From the NCBI GenBank assembly GCA_944548615.1, contig OX155963.1, positions 20,082,261 through 20,146,260 on the forward strand: a stretch of DNA of 64,000 nt. The letters run 5' to 3'. Of this stretch, positions 1-9,179 are shown piece by piece. The DNA comes from Micropterix aruncella. Lineage: Eukaryota > Arthropoda > Insecta > Lepidoptera > Micropterigidae. The notes below the pieces were generated by a model. That model made no database searches, was not told where the DNA came from, and saw only the letters and a list, made by a program, of their open reading frames with translations. How positions within the stretch are numbered: position 1 is the stretch's first letter; every line of letters starts with the position of its first letter. Made by a program: the position numbers and the translations under genes.

Positions 1-421
1 GGTAGTGCATTTGAGTCTTTTTTTAATTTCATTTACTTAGTCAGTTTATACTGTTCTTTCAAGATAGTGACTTGTAAATATGTTTTTTCCTTCCATTATC
101 ATGTTTAAATAAATGTTTCTAAAGTGTACTCAAACATTATCATGGCTAAAGGTTTTGGTTTGTAACAGTCAAGAATTATATTTAAATATAAAACCATGGT
201 TTCGAAAATTCAAGCATGACAAATAGCTACAGGAATCGGCCAAAGGCTGACAAACCAGTGCAAGAATTGACTCTCGTAACGAATAAGGACTATACAAAGA
301 AATCAACTCGTGACCAAACTTGATCATACACTTCACGACGCGACGTGCGGAATTCGCGTCCTCCCCTCCAAATCGAGTCCTCCCCATCCTTTATAAGTCA
401 ACCGCTACGTCCCTGCAGACA
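1..421. other. AT-rich stretch, no gene recognised
   Basis: No coding signature or repeat boundary is visible. The part from about 330 to 421 is richer in G+C and runs into the family A copy that begins near 422. Confidence 0.4.
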
Positions 422-1157
422 TTGAAAGGTGTTAATTGCTAAGCGCGAACCAGCCACTCCAGGAAGTGATAATGACCGATTGCCATTCTCACTCCCATGG
501 AGTGAACGCAAAGACTTAGAGGACAAACAAATACACAGTCCAATTACGCAAGCAGCCCGTAAGAGTCCGACACCTTACTGCGAGAAGTGCCTCCAAGCGG
601 ACTTCCTCGGGCCCTTACTACTAGATTTGGATTTATTTCTCTATCATACAGTCTGGTCACAGATTCAAGGTCGCTAGCGCGGTTTCTACCGGCAAATTAG
701 TTGGACTAGCGGTACCGGTAAATTAGATAGTTAGCGGTAAATCAATTCGACTATATCGCGGACGGTGGCGCTCTTTGTCTGTCTTTCACACAGATCGGGT
801 GGCCAACGAGACGTGTTTCAAGCGTACATAGCTGTCACCAGGTCAAATACCACCCCCGTTGCTTATTAAACGTACGTTTCTAGACCCCCCCCCCCCTCCC
901 TCCGTTACTAGCCGGGGTGCAAGTCGATTGGCAACGCCGCACGATGCACAAGCCGACCAGTATTGCCTGAGGTGTTCCCTCAGATCGGATCCTATGTCAC
1001 CTGTCCTTGACAAAACCGTGACAGGATTAACACAGTATTTTTTAGGCAAGTCCCTCTTCGAAGAGACTACCGGATGGGAGTTGAACCGTGAGTTGAGCCA
1101 ACCCAAAATAACGAACAAGTCATCAGGCCCGTTACACGGAACCGTAAGATACCTGTC
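422..1157 (+). repeat. Family A interspersed repeat, copy A1 (diverged, near full length)
   Basis: This aligns by eye along its whole length with the better copies at 24525 and 29776. Shared blocks are the start ending in GCGAACC, the central 'TTCAAGGTCGC' block (about 665), 'ATCGGGTGGCC' (about 796), the 'CCACCCCCG' block (about 850) and a 3' half with 'GTGCAAGTCGATTGGC'. A C12 run sits at 885-896. A short degenerate tandem repeat (unit containing TACCGGTAAATTAG) lies at 690-745. A possible target duplication (CCTGCAGACA / TCTGCAGATA, 8 of 10) flanks it, but the 3' end does not match the other copies well. Open frames inside it on both strands are not credible genes. Confidence 0.6.
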
Positions 1158-1314
1158 TCTGCAGATAATCAATATATACAATCGGTCGATATACAGTCAG
1201 CAGATTAAACCGCTAGGATACAGCTCTGAGCTAGAGGCAACCGCTCTGGCAACCGCTAGAGCAGCGGTGCCAGCGCGCTATCCATTATTATAACATCAAT
1301 ATATAAATTAATGA

Positions 1315-1473
1315 GGCAATTCAATAAACCGTTTTAATATCGCTAAAGGGTCATTGAAAGTCAAACAAATAAAGCTGGAACTACCACCTGATTTATTAGA
1401 GAAACAAGTAACTATATTGAAAGGAATAAAAAACACGACTGCCGTTACAAAAAGTGAACTGTTGTATTTATAA
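1315..1473 (+). pseudogene. Possible C-terminal tail of an element-encoded protein at the start of family B copy B1
   Basis: The frame is open for 52 codons from just after a stop at 1312 and ends in TAA at 1471. It carries a charged, protein-like segment with ELPPDLLEKQ followed by NTTAVTKSELLYL. The last third of this coding stretch also occurs, decayed, at the start of family B copies near 51915 and 56025. Family B may therefore be the 3' untranslated part of an element whose coding region ended here. I do not recognise the protein family and there is no start codon in reach. It could also be a chance open frame. Confidence 0.3.
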
Positions 1474-2255
1474 TTCTTTTATTACATTTATTTTTAAATA
1501 CATATTTGTGGTTTATGTATTTAGCCATATAGACATGTATATTTCCAGAATGTACTCAATCAGTCCTTACATTCGACAAAACACGATATATTTATTTGGA
1601 CATTAGATATTTAGATTTGTTGTCAAGTATTTGTTGACATTTGGACAGTTTAGTAATCCTATGACACTCAGGATGTCATAACGATTCTAACAATATAAAT
1701 GCAAACTTATAAATCGGTTCAAGCATTTAAAAATTATGGTGGAATAAAAAATCTGGGTTTTATCATTAATACATACCGGTTTTTTTTCGAGTATAATTGC
1801 GTAGTTTTATTATTTTCCAAAATGTTGGATTAGAATAACTTCGTAGAACCAAAAACAATAATTTAAAAATCACTCGTATCATACTGTGGAGTGTAATAAT
1901 TAAACACTTTGTATAATTTATTATGCTAAAATTATATTCCGAATATTTATCTCCGTCACTAGGACTACCTGATCTATTCCTGGCGGCCGCGAAGAGAAAG
2001 AACGAAAAAAAACTTAACTCTCGAATGATGATTGTCAACACGTACCGCGTAATACGGCGATTTATATTAAAGGTGCTACTTTCTCCTTATATGAGAGCAA
2101 GGTGTCGTGGTACATAGGAGAAGAAAACGATTCTAACAATACGACACACGTCTAAATCGGTTTAGATGTTTACAAGTTATGGTGGAATAAAGAAACGGAA
2201 AACATACATAGATGAATCCTGAACACATAACACTACTTTTGGGCAGTAGTGCAAA
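1400..2255 (+). repeat. Family B interspersed repeat, copy B1
   Basis: One of five copies in the window (others near 12955, 29365, 51915 and 56015). The full-length form is about 850 bp and contains the same roughly 90-bp block twice, here at about 1660-1750 and 2100-2190. That block includes a version of 'AAATCGGTTTAAGCG' and ends in 'GGTGGAATAAA'. The 3' end is 'ACACTACTTTTGGGCAGTAGTG', in which CACTAC and GTAGTG can pair as a terminal stem. No terminal inverted repeats between the two ends were seen. Class unknown. Confidence 0.6.
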
Positions 2256-2264
2256 AATCAGTTT

Positions 2265-2337
2265 AACTGCTATGATCTCAAAATGATGTTATTGTGAACT
2301 CGGTTTCTTATCCAACGTACCCACGATATGTGCGTTT
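2265..2337 (+). repeat. About 70-bp repeat, left copy flanking the LINE block
   Basis: The segment containing 'AATGATGTTATTGTGAACTC' recurs in diverged form at 4668-4738 on the far side of the LINE block, in the same orientation. At roughly 70% identity by eye over 65-70 bp it is too long and too diverged to be an ordinary target duplication. It is probably an older repeat into which the LINE sequences were inserted. Confidence 0.45.
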
Positions 2338-2455
2338 GATTTATTTTATTTATTTATTTATTAATATTTCACATACATTTATAATATTAGATTAATAAGA
2401 TTAAAATCTACCTTGCTGGAGTAATGCCCGTACTAAGGTAGACTTTTATGTATTC
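2338..2455 (-). mobile_element. LINE 3' end fragment with (AAATA)-type tail
   Basis: The plus strand begins with a TTTATTTATTTATT run, which on the minus strand is a simple-repeat tail of the kind that ends many insect LINEs. Next to it is the 3' UTR signature 'CTACCTTGCTGGAG...CTAAGGTAGAC'. Related signatures lie at 2640-2690, 21480-21530 and 48430-48480. No coding sequence is left. Confidence 0.5.
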
Positions 2456-2497
2456 TTTTTTTCCTTTCTTATTTTTTAGTTGGTAAGTGTGACATAA

Positions 2498-4485
2498 TTT
2501 TTTTTTTTTTTTTTTATTTAATTACGTAATTTAAAAACATTTACAGTTCATGGACATGTAGGTACAATGTAATAGACAAAATAACCAGTAGCAAAAAACT
2601 GAAACCTGATATGCCAGAAACTGTTGCCAGATATTCCATTTCAATGTCGCCTAACTAGGATATAGCCTGTTCTAAGGCAGACATTTAAATTAACATAATT
2701 TTATAAAAGTATAGTAAGGTAATCGCCGTAATTTTAAGAAATAAAATTTTTGTAAATAAAAATAAATATTTTTTTACACAGAAACATGAAAATAATCCTA
2801 AAAATTTCAATATAAATTAAAATAAAATAATTGAAAGGCCTACAATTCCTACAATTTAATAGAATAAAGAAATGGTTTGGAAATATAAATAATATAAAAG
2901 TCATTGTTTATATACATTTTCATTTAATAACTACAAACTGTCAATCAAACATCCATACAAACTGTCATAAAAATAAACTGTCAATTTGATAACTATCACA
3001 TATATAAATACCATTCCATATATACCATTTAGACATTTATACTCAATGCTCTATCTATATTAATCCTCCCTTCCTTCATCAACCAAGACGTGACAGATTT
3101 TTTAAATGTTGTCATAGTGTTGATAGCCTTAATTGATTCAGGAAGGTGATTATAAATCCTAGGAGCGATGAATGAGTAGTGGCGCTGTCCATATGTGGTA
3201 TTTTTACGTGGTATCAGCATATCTCCTGAGTGCACTGCTCTCGTAAATATCACTCCCTCATTAAAAGTTGGTTGACTTTTAAACCGCTCGTGCAGTAAGG
3301 CCAATTTAATGTACAGCTGTCTGATGTCCAGGACATTGCAATGACTAAAAAGTTCATTGGTGGGGTAGCGATACGGTTTACGCGCTATAATCTTTAAGAT
3401 ACATTTTTGAGCCACTTCTAATGGGCGGAGGATGGTCGCCGCACAACCTCCCCATCCTATTATTCCATAACAGAGAATAGACTGAACTAATGCGTAGTAT
3501 GTACTTTTCAGTAATCCCGGATCTAAAATATTTCTCATCTCTCGGAACATATATGCCAGTTTTCGTATTTTAATCGCCAGTATATCAATATGGGTCTGCC
3601 AGCGGAGCCTATTATCGATTGTGATCCCTAAATATTTGATGTATTGTGTTCTTTCCACTATTGGACAGCTACATTGCTTTGCATTATTGCATGTATGAAT
3701 TTTCAAATTGTGGCATGTAGGCGGTTGCCCTTTGGCATTATTGCTGAAAGTAAGGTATTTAGTTTTTCCTATATTCAAATTGAGTAGGGAATCATCCAAC
3801 CATTCTTGTACTTTTTTCATACCTATATTTGCCTTATTGAAAGCTTCAGTCCACTTGTCACCCTCAAAAATAATGACAGTATCGTCAGCAAATGTAGTTA
3901 TCTGGCCTACTAAGTTACACAGGTTATTTATGTAGATGAGAAATAGAATAGGTCCGAGAACACTACCCTGGGGGACACCGAATGACAAGTATTCAGGCAT
4001 ACTTTTTAAGCCGTCTATGATTACTACTTGTTTCCTATCTGTTAAATAGCTGGCAAACCAGGAAAGAGTGACATGCTCGAGTCCCACCCCCGCCAATCTT
4101 TGAAGTAACTTATCGTGCGAAACCGTATCGAATGCCTTAGCAAGGTCCAAGAAGACCGCCATACACTTTCTACCCTTATCAACGTAACCATTAATTAAGG
4201 TAGTAACATTCACTATTGCATCCGTAGTGCCCATTCCCTCTCTAAATCCAAACTGATTTTCTGAAAGAATATTGTTATTCGTCAGATACTTGACGAGTCT
4301 TTTTTTAACGACCTTTTCTATAATTTTAGATAACGTACTAAGTAGGGAGATAGGCCTATAATTATTAATGTCAAGTCTGTCACCGTTTTTAAATATTGGG
4401 ATGACTTTAGCGCATTTCAATGCACTAGGAAATATACCCGTTTTGCAATGCAGCATTGCTTGTAAAGCAATGTAGCATTGCTTTA
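2498..4485 (-). mobile_element. 5'-truncated CR1/Jockey-like LINE
   Basis: The element runs leftward. It starts within the reverse transcriptase domain near 4485, carries a 475-codon open frame, then about 500 bp of AT-rich 3' UTR, and ends in a poly(A) tract (T18 on the plus strand, 2498-2515). The endonuclease domain and any ORF1 are missing, as in typical 5' truncation during target-primed reverse transcription. The frame is still open a few codons upstream of the annotated ATG. 'GCCTAACTAGGATATAGCC' (about 2648) in its UTR resembles other LINE 3' ends in the window. Confidence 0.75.
3029..4456 (-). CDS. Reverse transcriptase (non-LTR retrotransposon), N-terminally truncated
   Basis: This copies element RNA into DNA at a nicked chromosomal target. 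Visible motifs in order: FPSALKCAKVIPIFKNGD at residues 9-26; NNYRPISLLS at 31-40; NQFGFREG at 67-74; the first catalytic aspartate in VFLDLAKAFDTVSH (101-114); FGVPQGSVLGP (159-169); the catalytic FADD (189-192); the primer-grip-like YIKYLGI (272-278); and a thumb/C-terminal region with LCYGIIGWGG. The apurinic endonuclease that should precede it is absent, so the chosen ATG is internal to the original protein. There are no stops or frameshifts over 475 codons, unlike every other RT fragment here, so the insertion is comparatively recent. The clade (CR1, Jockey, Daphne-like) cannot be fixed by eye. Confidence 0.85.
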   Translation of the reverse strand: MLHCKTGIFPSALKCAKVIPIFKNGDRLDINNYRPISLLSTLSKIIEKVVKKRLVKYLTNNNILSENQFGFREGMGTTDAIVNVTTLINGYVDKGRKCMAVFLDLAKAFDTVSHDKLLQRLAGVGLEHVTLSWFASYLTDRKQVVIIDGLKSMPEYLSFGVPQGSVLGPILFLIYINNLCNLVGQITTFADDTVIIFEGDKWTEAFNKANIGMKKVQEWLDDSLLNLNIGKTKYLTFSNNAKGQPPTCHNLKIHTCNNAKQCSCPIVERTQYIKYLGITIDNRLRWQTHIDILAIKIRKLAYMFREMRNILDPGLLKSTYYALVQSILCYGIIGWGGCAATILRPLEVAQKCILKIIARKPYRYPTNELFSHCNVLDIRQLYIKLALLHERFKSQPTFNEGVIFTRAVHSGDMLIPRKNTTYGQRHYSFIAPRIYNHLPESIKAINTMTTFKKSVTSWLMKEGRINIDRALSINV

Positions 4486-4499
4486 CGTGGTAGCTCTAT

Positions 4500-4665
4500 A
4501 TTTACACAAATTTTACATATACCTACTTATAATTTAGTAACATAATATACATAATAATATTAAATAATCATATATACACATACACATATAAACATATACA
4601 TCTACACATATACATACACATATATACATATACATTTATACATATAATCTATACATACATTTAAT
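4500..4665. repeat. AT-rich tract with (CATA)/(TACACA) microsatellite
   Basis: From about 4560 the sequence is an imperfect run of CATA, TACA and ATATACAC units. It lies just upstream of the truncated LINE and just before the 70-bp flanking repeat copy at 4668. Confidence 0.7.
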
Positions 4666-4667
4666 TG

Positions 4668-4738
4668 CATTGCTCTGATAATGATGTTGTTGTGGACTCG
4701 GTTACTTAACCAGAATATGCACAATATAAGCGTTTGAA
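4668..4738 (+). repeat. About 70-bp repeat, right copy flanking the LINE block
   Basis: Contains 'AATGATGTTGTTGTGGACTC' and 'AAGCGTTTGA', matching 2265-2337 in the same orientation with scattered differences. Confidence 0.45.
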
Positions 4739-4794
4739 AAAAGAACTTTGAAAATTAGCTTCCCTGCAAAATCTAGAAAAGTAGAGTAAGTGTT

Positions 4795-5230
4795 AGTCGG
4801 TAAGTGTTAGTAAGGCTAGTCGCGGAGGTCGTCGCCCCGTCGCGGTCGACGTAGTGCCTAGTTGAGATGCACCACGTCGAGTCGAGCGCTGACTGGATCC
4901 ACCCGCCCGAGTGGGCGACGAAAGGGGCGACCGGCTAATGGCGTGCTTCCTTCGCGCTTCATATTACCCTCACGTCAGCGTGAAAAGCTTTCATTGGTGG
5001 CGTGCCCTTGCTCGGGTCCGTGCTTTCCGCGACACAAGACTTCCACAGTTTAATAATCACTACAGTTGTTCGTCTCCTTGGTGGCGCTCGATAACGCCGC
5101 TACTGTCTTTCTCCCTTCACCGTTGGTTTCTGTTTTCTACTCTTTATTGTGAAATTTCACAATGGGCAGGTTAATTGTCACACGACAATCTCTTACAACG
5201 GTTGGCTATAAGAAATCGCAAAACGATTAG
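4795..5230. other. GC- and CpG-rich island, no gene recognised
   Basis: The base composition differs sharply from the AT-rich flanks, with many CG dinucleotides. Short open frames (4862-5053, 4911-5174) show no recognisable domain. An 18-bp perfect palindrome, ATTGTGAAATTTCACAAT, lies at 5146-5163, and ATTGTC-ACAC-GACAAT can form a small hairpin near 5174. This may be a fragment of a GC-rich element or a relic promoter; nothing decides between these. Confidence 0.35.
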
Positions 5231-5439
5231 CCCGCCGTTCGTACTAAGTTAAAATAGAATTTGTTTTCTTTAACAATGTAGGTATTTTAGTGCAATAGAG
5301 GTATTTTTATGTTTCTTCTTTCTTTCTAACAACCAACCTTACTATAAATTATTTACATGTATGTGTTTGTGTGACATGTGTGTTTGTTATTTATTGCATT
5401 TGATGGATAGAATTGAAATGCAATTCCGTTAATTTTATC

Positions 5440-5520
5440 CCAACGGAAAATGGTGACCCAGTCGGGAATCGAACCCGTAGAGAAATTGGTCTGTGTTACA
5501 GCTGCATCTATAGTCGTGTG
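5440..5520 (-). repeat. tRNA-like (SINE-type) remnant
   Basis: On the minus strand 'GGGTTCGATTCCCGACTGGG' has the form of a tRNA T-arm and matches the RNA polymerase III B box. A convincing A box and a full cloverleaf are not visible, so this is not a functional tRNA gene. A tRNA-derived SINE fragment is the likeliest source. Confidence 0.4.
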
Positions 5521-5544
5521 ATTGAGCATTCCTTAACCAAGCGT

Positions 5545-5577
5545 TGCTCAAGCACTTGTTAAACAAGTGCTTGAGCA
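5545..5577. repeat. Perfect 16-bp hairpin
   Basis: TGCTCAAGCACTTGTT is followed, after a single base, by its exact reverse complement. No T-run follows and the role is unknown. A second, weaker hairpin (GTATTGCC / GGCAATAC) lies just downstream at about 5623-5650. Confidence 0.6.
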
Positions 5578-5744
5578 TCGATTGGATTCTAATACATTCG
5601 ATTTAACTGAGTAATTCTATTGTATTGCCAAACATCGCCTGGCAATACACGTAAAAGTATTGGCCACAACACATGGAATATTTCTATTTCGTAAAATGCT
5701 TCTAATGAATTACTATCATTTCATAAGTAATATAAAAAGCTTAG

Positions 5745-5790
5745 GGGCCGTCCACATATTACGTAATCACGTTTTTGGGATTTTCAACCT
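5745..5790. repeat. Possible MITE terminus
   Basis: 'GGGGCCGTCCACATATTACG' resembles the terminal repeat of common insect DNA-transposon MITEs, as I remember them. No matching inverted end was found to the right, so if real it is a broken copy. Confidence 0.25.
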
Positions 5791-5799
5791 CGATTGATT

Positions 5800-6655
5800 G
5801 TTCAAACTCTTGATTGTTCTTCAGGTGTTTCCATTTTTCCTCTATGTCATTATATAATTTGGGACCAATGAAAAAAGCTTGTCGTTGTGCAAATGTTGTT
5901 TGCACAAATATTAGGTTATTTAAAGGCGAGCTTTACGGAATAAAAATAAGAATTTAAAAGATTAAAATGGGCATTTAAAAGAGCGTAAGAGAGGTTGAAA
6001 GAGAGAAGAAGGATGATAGTATATTTCTAAATTAGCAACGTGGTTATTTCTAAAACGACCCCACGACGTTTAACACTAAATATAAGTTTGAATATTAAAA
6101 TAAAACAAAAACCTGTTTAGAATTAAATAATTCCAAACAGGTTTTTGGCGATTTCCCGTCTTCCATTGAATAATTTACCCCAATAAATATTAACTTTAAC
6201 CACTATTCATCCCAAGCGGTGTTTCACCATTTTAAACAACGGCTTCAGAAACAAATCGTCGTTATTGCAAGCAAGTTTTTTATTGCAATGTTAAACTGTA
6301 TCTAACCAAGAGAGTTTGTGTGTGTGCTAAATTGTTGAACATGCTCGTGCAGCGTAAAGACGCGAGGTGCCAGGTGCACTGTGTCATGGCAGAATGGGGA
6401 AAGTTTCATCGCCTCTTTCCGTAGCGACGGGGGAGGGATGCTGCTGCTGCCGCGTCGTTGGGCTGTCTTCCTTACGACTGTTGACAAAGCGCAGTTGTCG
6501 TAAACGGGCACCGGCATCGGCATCCTAACCCGTACTTACCAGAATACAACAATACTTTTTTAAAAGTCTTATTCAGAAGAAAAAGATAAGTGTACAATTA
6601 TATGAAAATGGCATTTTACAATTATCATATAACAATTTTTCAATGGCCTATTCAA
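5800..6655. other. No gene recognised
   Basis: Mostly AT-rich sequence. A short hairpin (AAAACCTGTTT / AAACAGGTTTT) lies at about 6108-6146. The block 6300-6530 is GC-rich; on the minus strand it holds a 73-codon open frame preceded by GGTAAGT, which looks like a splice donor. No protein similarity is recognised. Confidence 0.4.
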
Positions 6656-6659
6656 GGAA

Positions 6660-7185
6660 TCTATATAAAGTCGGGTTTGTTCGAACACTTATAACTCGAG
6701 AACGGCTGGAGCGATTTTCATGGTTTTAGATTTGTAGTATTTGTCTCCATCCCGAATAGCAGAATAACTATTAAAAACGAAAATTGGAAAATTGACGAAA
6801 AATTAAAATAAAAGAAAAAACATTTTCCCATACAAAATGTAAATCCGTGTTTTTCTCATGGTCAGTTGTACGTGGCATGTTCACGTGTTGGCAAATCATC
6901 CGCTTTATTTGTTCTTGCGCCTGATAAAAAAACAAAACATGTCATATATCACAAGGTGATTCAATGAAGAGAAATAAACCGAGTGCATCCCATGCTAACA
7001 ATAGTTTAATTTAATCATATCTTGCTGACACGCGACTGATATACCTAATTTTTGTACTTTTATATTTCTTTTTGTGTTATTATCTTAATAAAGTTCTTTC
7101 ATAAAATCATAAATTAAGTTCAGCTTAATCTGCAACACGACATTCATTGACTGTTAGGCGGTACGAAGTTCGCCGGGGCAGCTAG
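6660..7185 (+). mobile_element. Non-autonomous Helitron (both ends present)
   Basis: A rolling-circle transposon remnant of 526 bp without coding capacity. The 5' end is TC (6660) followed by TATATAAAG and GGTTTGTTCGAACAC. The 3' end has the short hairpin GGCGGTACGAAGTTCGCC, then GGGGCAGCTAG, ending in CTAG at 7182-7185. The element sits between an A (6659) and a T (7186), as expected for Helitron insertion between A and T, with no target duplication. Ends of this type, CGAAGTTCGCCGGGTCAGCTAG, are widespread in insect Helitrons. The RepHel protein is absent and would have to be supplied from elsewhere. Confidence 0.82.
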
Positions 7186-7254
7186 TAACATATAAAAATA
7201 CATTTTTAATTTATCAGCAAATACTACGGCGTTCAATAAAAAATGATAATGACT

Positions 7255-7690
7255 ATGTAGAAGTTAACTTTTATTGAATATTATTTTATTTTTCAATATA
7301 GTCACTTTTTAGGTCTATACACTTGACATATCTTTTTTCTAAACACAAAACACCCTCCCTAAAAAAACTTTTCAAGCCGGTAACCTAAAAAATCCTGTAC
7401 TGCAGCTATTACAGCGACATAGTCTTCAAATTGCCGACCTCTCAGATTTCATTTAATATCGGAAATAGAAAACACTAGGGGCAAGTTCCAGTGAGTACGG
7501 AGGATGAAGTACATCGCAACTCTGCACTTCTGTGCTAGGGCGTTATCTTGAAGAAGCAAAACAATTTTAGCGAGTTTGCCTCTTCGTTTTTCACGTATTC
7601 CGTTTTGCATTTGTTTTATTAGTCCAGCATATACAGATATCTAAAATGCGGATATCTTTTTGATCCCAAAACGAGCATATAAAATACTAT
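7255..7690 (-). pseudogene. Mariner transposase fragment (central to C-terminal part)
   Basis: Read leftward from about 7690, a broken mariner transposase is visible: GLIKQMQNGIREKRRGKLAK, then KIVLLLQDNALAQKC with the second catalytic aspartate in QDN, then a damaged stretch, then NLRGRQFEDYVAVIAAVQD and KCIDLK-type C-terminal residues (here QVYRPKK). In-frame stops follow ISDIK and the FF motif, and the part with the third catalytic aspartate seems partly deleted. It cannot encode an active enzyme. A copy of its IREKRRGKLAK segment lies inverted at 8926-9000. Confidence 0.75.
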
Positions 7691-8179
7691 TCGTACACTG
7701 GATACCAAGAACGCTTACGAACGCGCAGAAATAATCTAGAATGAAGATTTGGAAACGCTTTTTGCAATTGATACAACAGGATCAGGGCCGTTTTTTGGCT
7801 CCATTCATAACTATATATAAATAGAGATAATTGATAATTGAATACCTTGATCATGGAGGTACTACACTGCCGAGCAAAAAAGACGGGCCACCCGAAAAAA
7901 TCGAAATGAAAAATATATTTTTTGATGATGCCATTTATTGTAAAATAGCTTAAGCAAAGATAAAATACTAAGGGTTACCAGTTTCTACAGGGTAATCCCG
8001 ACAGACGCCAACAAAACTGTTTTTTTACTAAAATTCCAAAATGTTTATGTATTGTGTAAATTAATGAGAAAAACAAATAAAAATGCACAGTACAACATAA
8101 TTTATTTTTTAATTAGTAGAGGGCATTTCCCCCTTTACTTTTTATTACTGCTTCACAAAGATGTTTTAAGTATTTACTT

Positions 8180-8335
8180 TTTTAAGTTTTCTTGAGGAAT
8201 ACCATCTTATTCTTTAATTATGGCCTCTTTCAGCTCGCGGATGTTACTTGGGGCAAACTTTCGACTTCTTACACGTCTTTTTAATTTGTCCCATGCACGC
8301 TCGATAGGATTTAAACCAGGACTCATGGCGGGCCA
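8180..8335 (-). pseudogene. Tc1 transposase C-terminal fragment, left arm
   Basis: Read leftward from 8335: WPAMSPGLNPIERAWDKLK, then RRVRSRKFAPSN, a stop after AIIKE, and IPQENLKK. SPGLNPIE is the region around the third catalytic residue (glutamate) of Tc1 transposases. It is the mirror image of the fragment in the right arm and differs from it at many positions. Confidence 0.7.
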
Positions 8336-8340
8336 TCACA

Positions 8341-8604
8341 TTGCGTGCATACCGACCTCCCGAAAATTTCCTGCTCTCGCAAGATAATGCTCGTCCTCAC
8401 GCTGCTGGTTCTGTTACTCGGTACCTTCAGGAGGTCGGTGTGCAAGCAATGTGGTGGCCCGCCCTGAGCCCTGATTTAAATCCGATCGAGCACGTATGTG
8501 ATGACTTAAAAATACGAGTAATAAGTCGAAAGTTTGCCTCAAGTAAGAGGCCCATAATTGAAGAATGGGATGGTATTTCTCAAGAAAACCTAAAACTCTC
8601 CTAA
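8341..8604 (+). pseudogene. Tc1 transposase C-terminal fragment, right arm (DD34E)
   Basis: An 87-codon open frame. LSQDNARPH holds the second catalytic aspartate (residue 15) and ALSPDLNPIEH holds the glutamate (residue 50); the 34-residue spacing is diagnostic of Tc1 transposases. The first aspartate and the DNA-binding N-terminus are absent, so it cannot act alone. The tail ISQENLKLS matches that of the left arm. It ends close to the right terminal repeat, as expected for a Tc1 3' end. Confidence 0.78.
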
Positions 8605-8925
8605 ACATCGTCTGTAGCCGTGATAAAATGTAAAGAGGGAAATGTCCCCTACTAATTAAAAAATAAATTATACAGTATTGTGCCATTTTACTTGTTTTTT
8701 TTCATTAATTTACGCAATATATTGATATTTCGATTTTATTAAAATACAGCTTTTTTGCGTCTTTCGGGAATACCCTGTAAAAACTGGAAACCCTTGGTAT
8801 TTTTTCTTTGCTGAAGCTTTTTTACAATAAATTACATCATCAAAAATATTTTTATTTTTTTAAACCCCTTCCAATTAGATTTTTTTAGGTGGCCCGTTAT
8901 TTTTGCTCGCCCGTGTATATCAGGG

Positions 8926-9000
8926 TCTATATACTGGACAAACAAAAAAATACAAAACGGAATACGTGAAAAACGAAGAGGCAAACTCGCTAAAACCTTA
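8926..9000 (+). pseudogene. Mariner transposase fragment, inverted copy
   Basis: Encodes IQNGIREKRRGKLAK in the plus direction, the inverted counterpart of the fragment at about 7570-7640. With the Tc1 palindrome between them, the two form outer arms of a nested inverted structure. Confidence 0.65.
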
Positions 9001-9009
9001 ATATCTTCA

Positions 9010-9170
9010 GCAATTAAACCGTGACACGACGATCCGCCAAAGCTATTTTTTACCATTTCTTCAATGACTGCTGACGTAGGGCGACCCATGCGAGGGCTAT
9101 CGTTAGTTGAATTTTTTCCACGCCTAAACAGCACACCAACGTGCGAACATATAATATGGGGGAGCATCAA
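9010..9170 (-). pseudogene. Mariner-like transposase N-terminal fragment
   Basis: The minus strand reads LFRRGKNSTNDSPRMGRP followed by TSAVIEEMVKNS. This resembles the mariner N-terminal linker (R-G-x-x-S-x-x-D-x-P-R-x-G-R-P). It abuts the oppositely oriented fragment at 8926-9000, so the locus has been rearranged. Short and decayed. Confidence 0.5.
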
Positions 9171-9179
9171 CCCCTAGTG

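Larger units (their letters stand above)
7863..8917. mobile_element. Palindromic Tc1-type element with TA target duplication
   Basis: The element proper is 7865-8915, flanked by TA at 7863-7864 and 8916-8917. The terminal inverted repeats begin CACTGCCGAGCAAAAAAGAC on the left and CACGGGCGAGCAAAAATAAC on the right. Similarity continues inward for about 480 bp on each side, so the element is two 3' halves of a Tc1 transposon joined head to head near 8338. Each arm carries the transposase C-terminus reading outward. No complete transposase is present. This could have formed by template switching or abortive repair during transposition. Confidence 0.8.

Noticed and set aside
859..1293. Overlapping open frames on both strands (112 and 144 codons)
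   Set aside because: They lie mostly in family A copy A1; the proline run comes from the C12 tract and no domain is present.
1400..2255. Family B as a Helitron because of its 3' stem
   Set aside because: No CTRR end after the stem and no TC start or A/T target context were found.
5440..5520. Functional tRNA gene on the minus strand
   Set aside because: Only a T-arm/B-box-like part is present; no acceptor stem or A box could be assembled.
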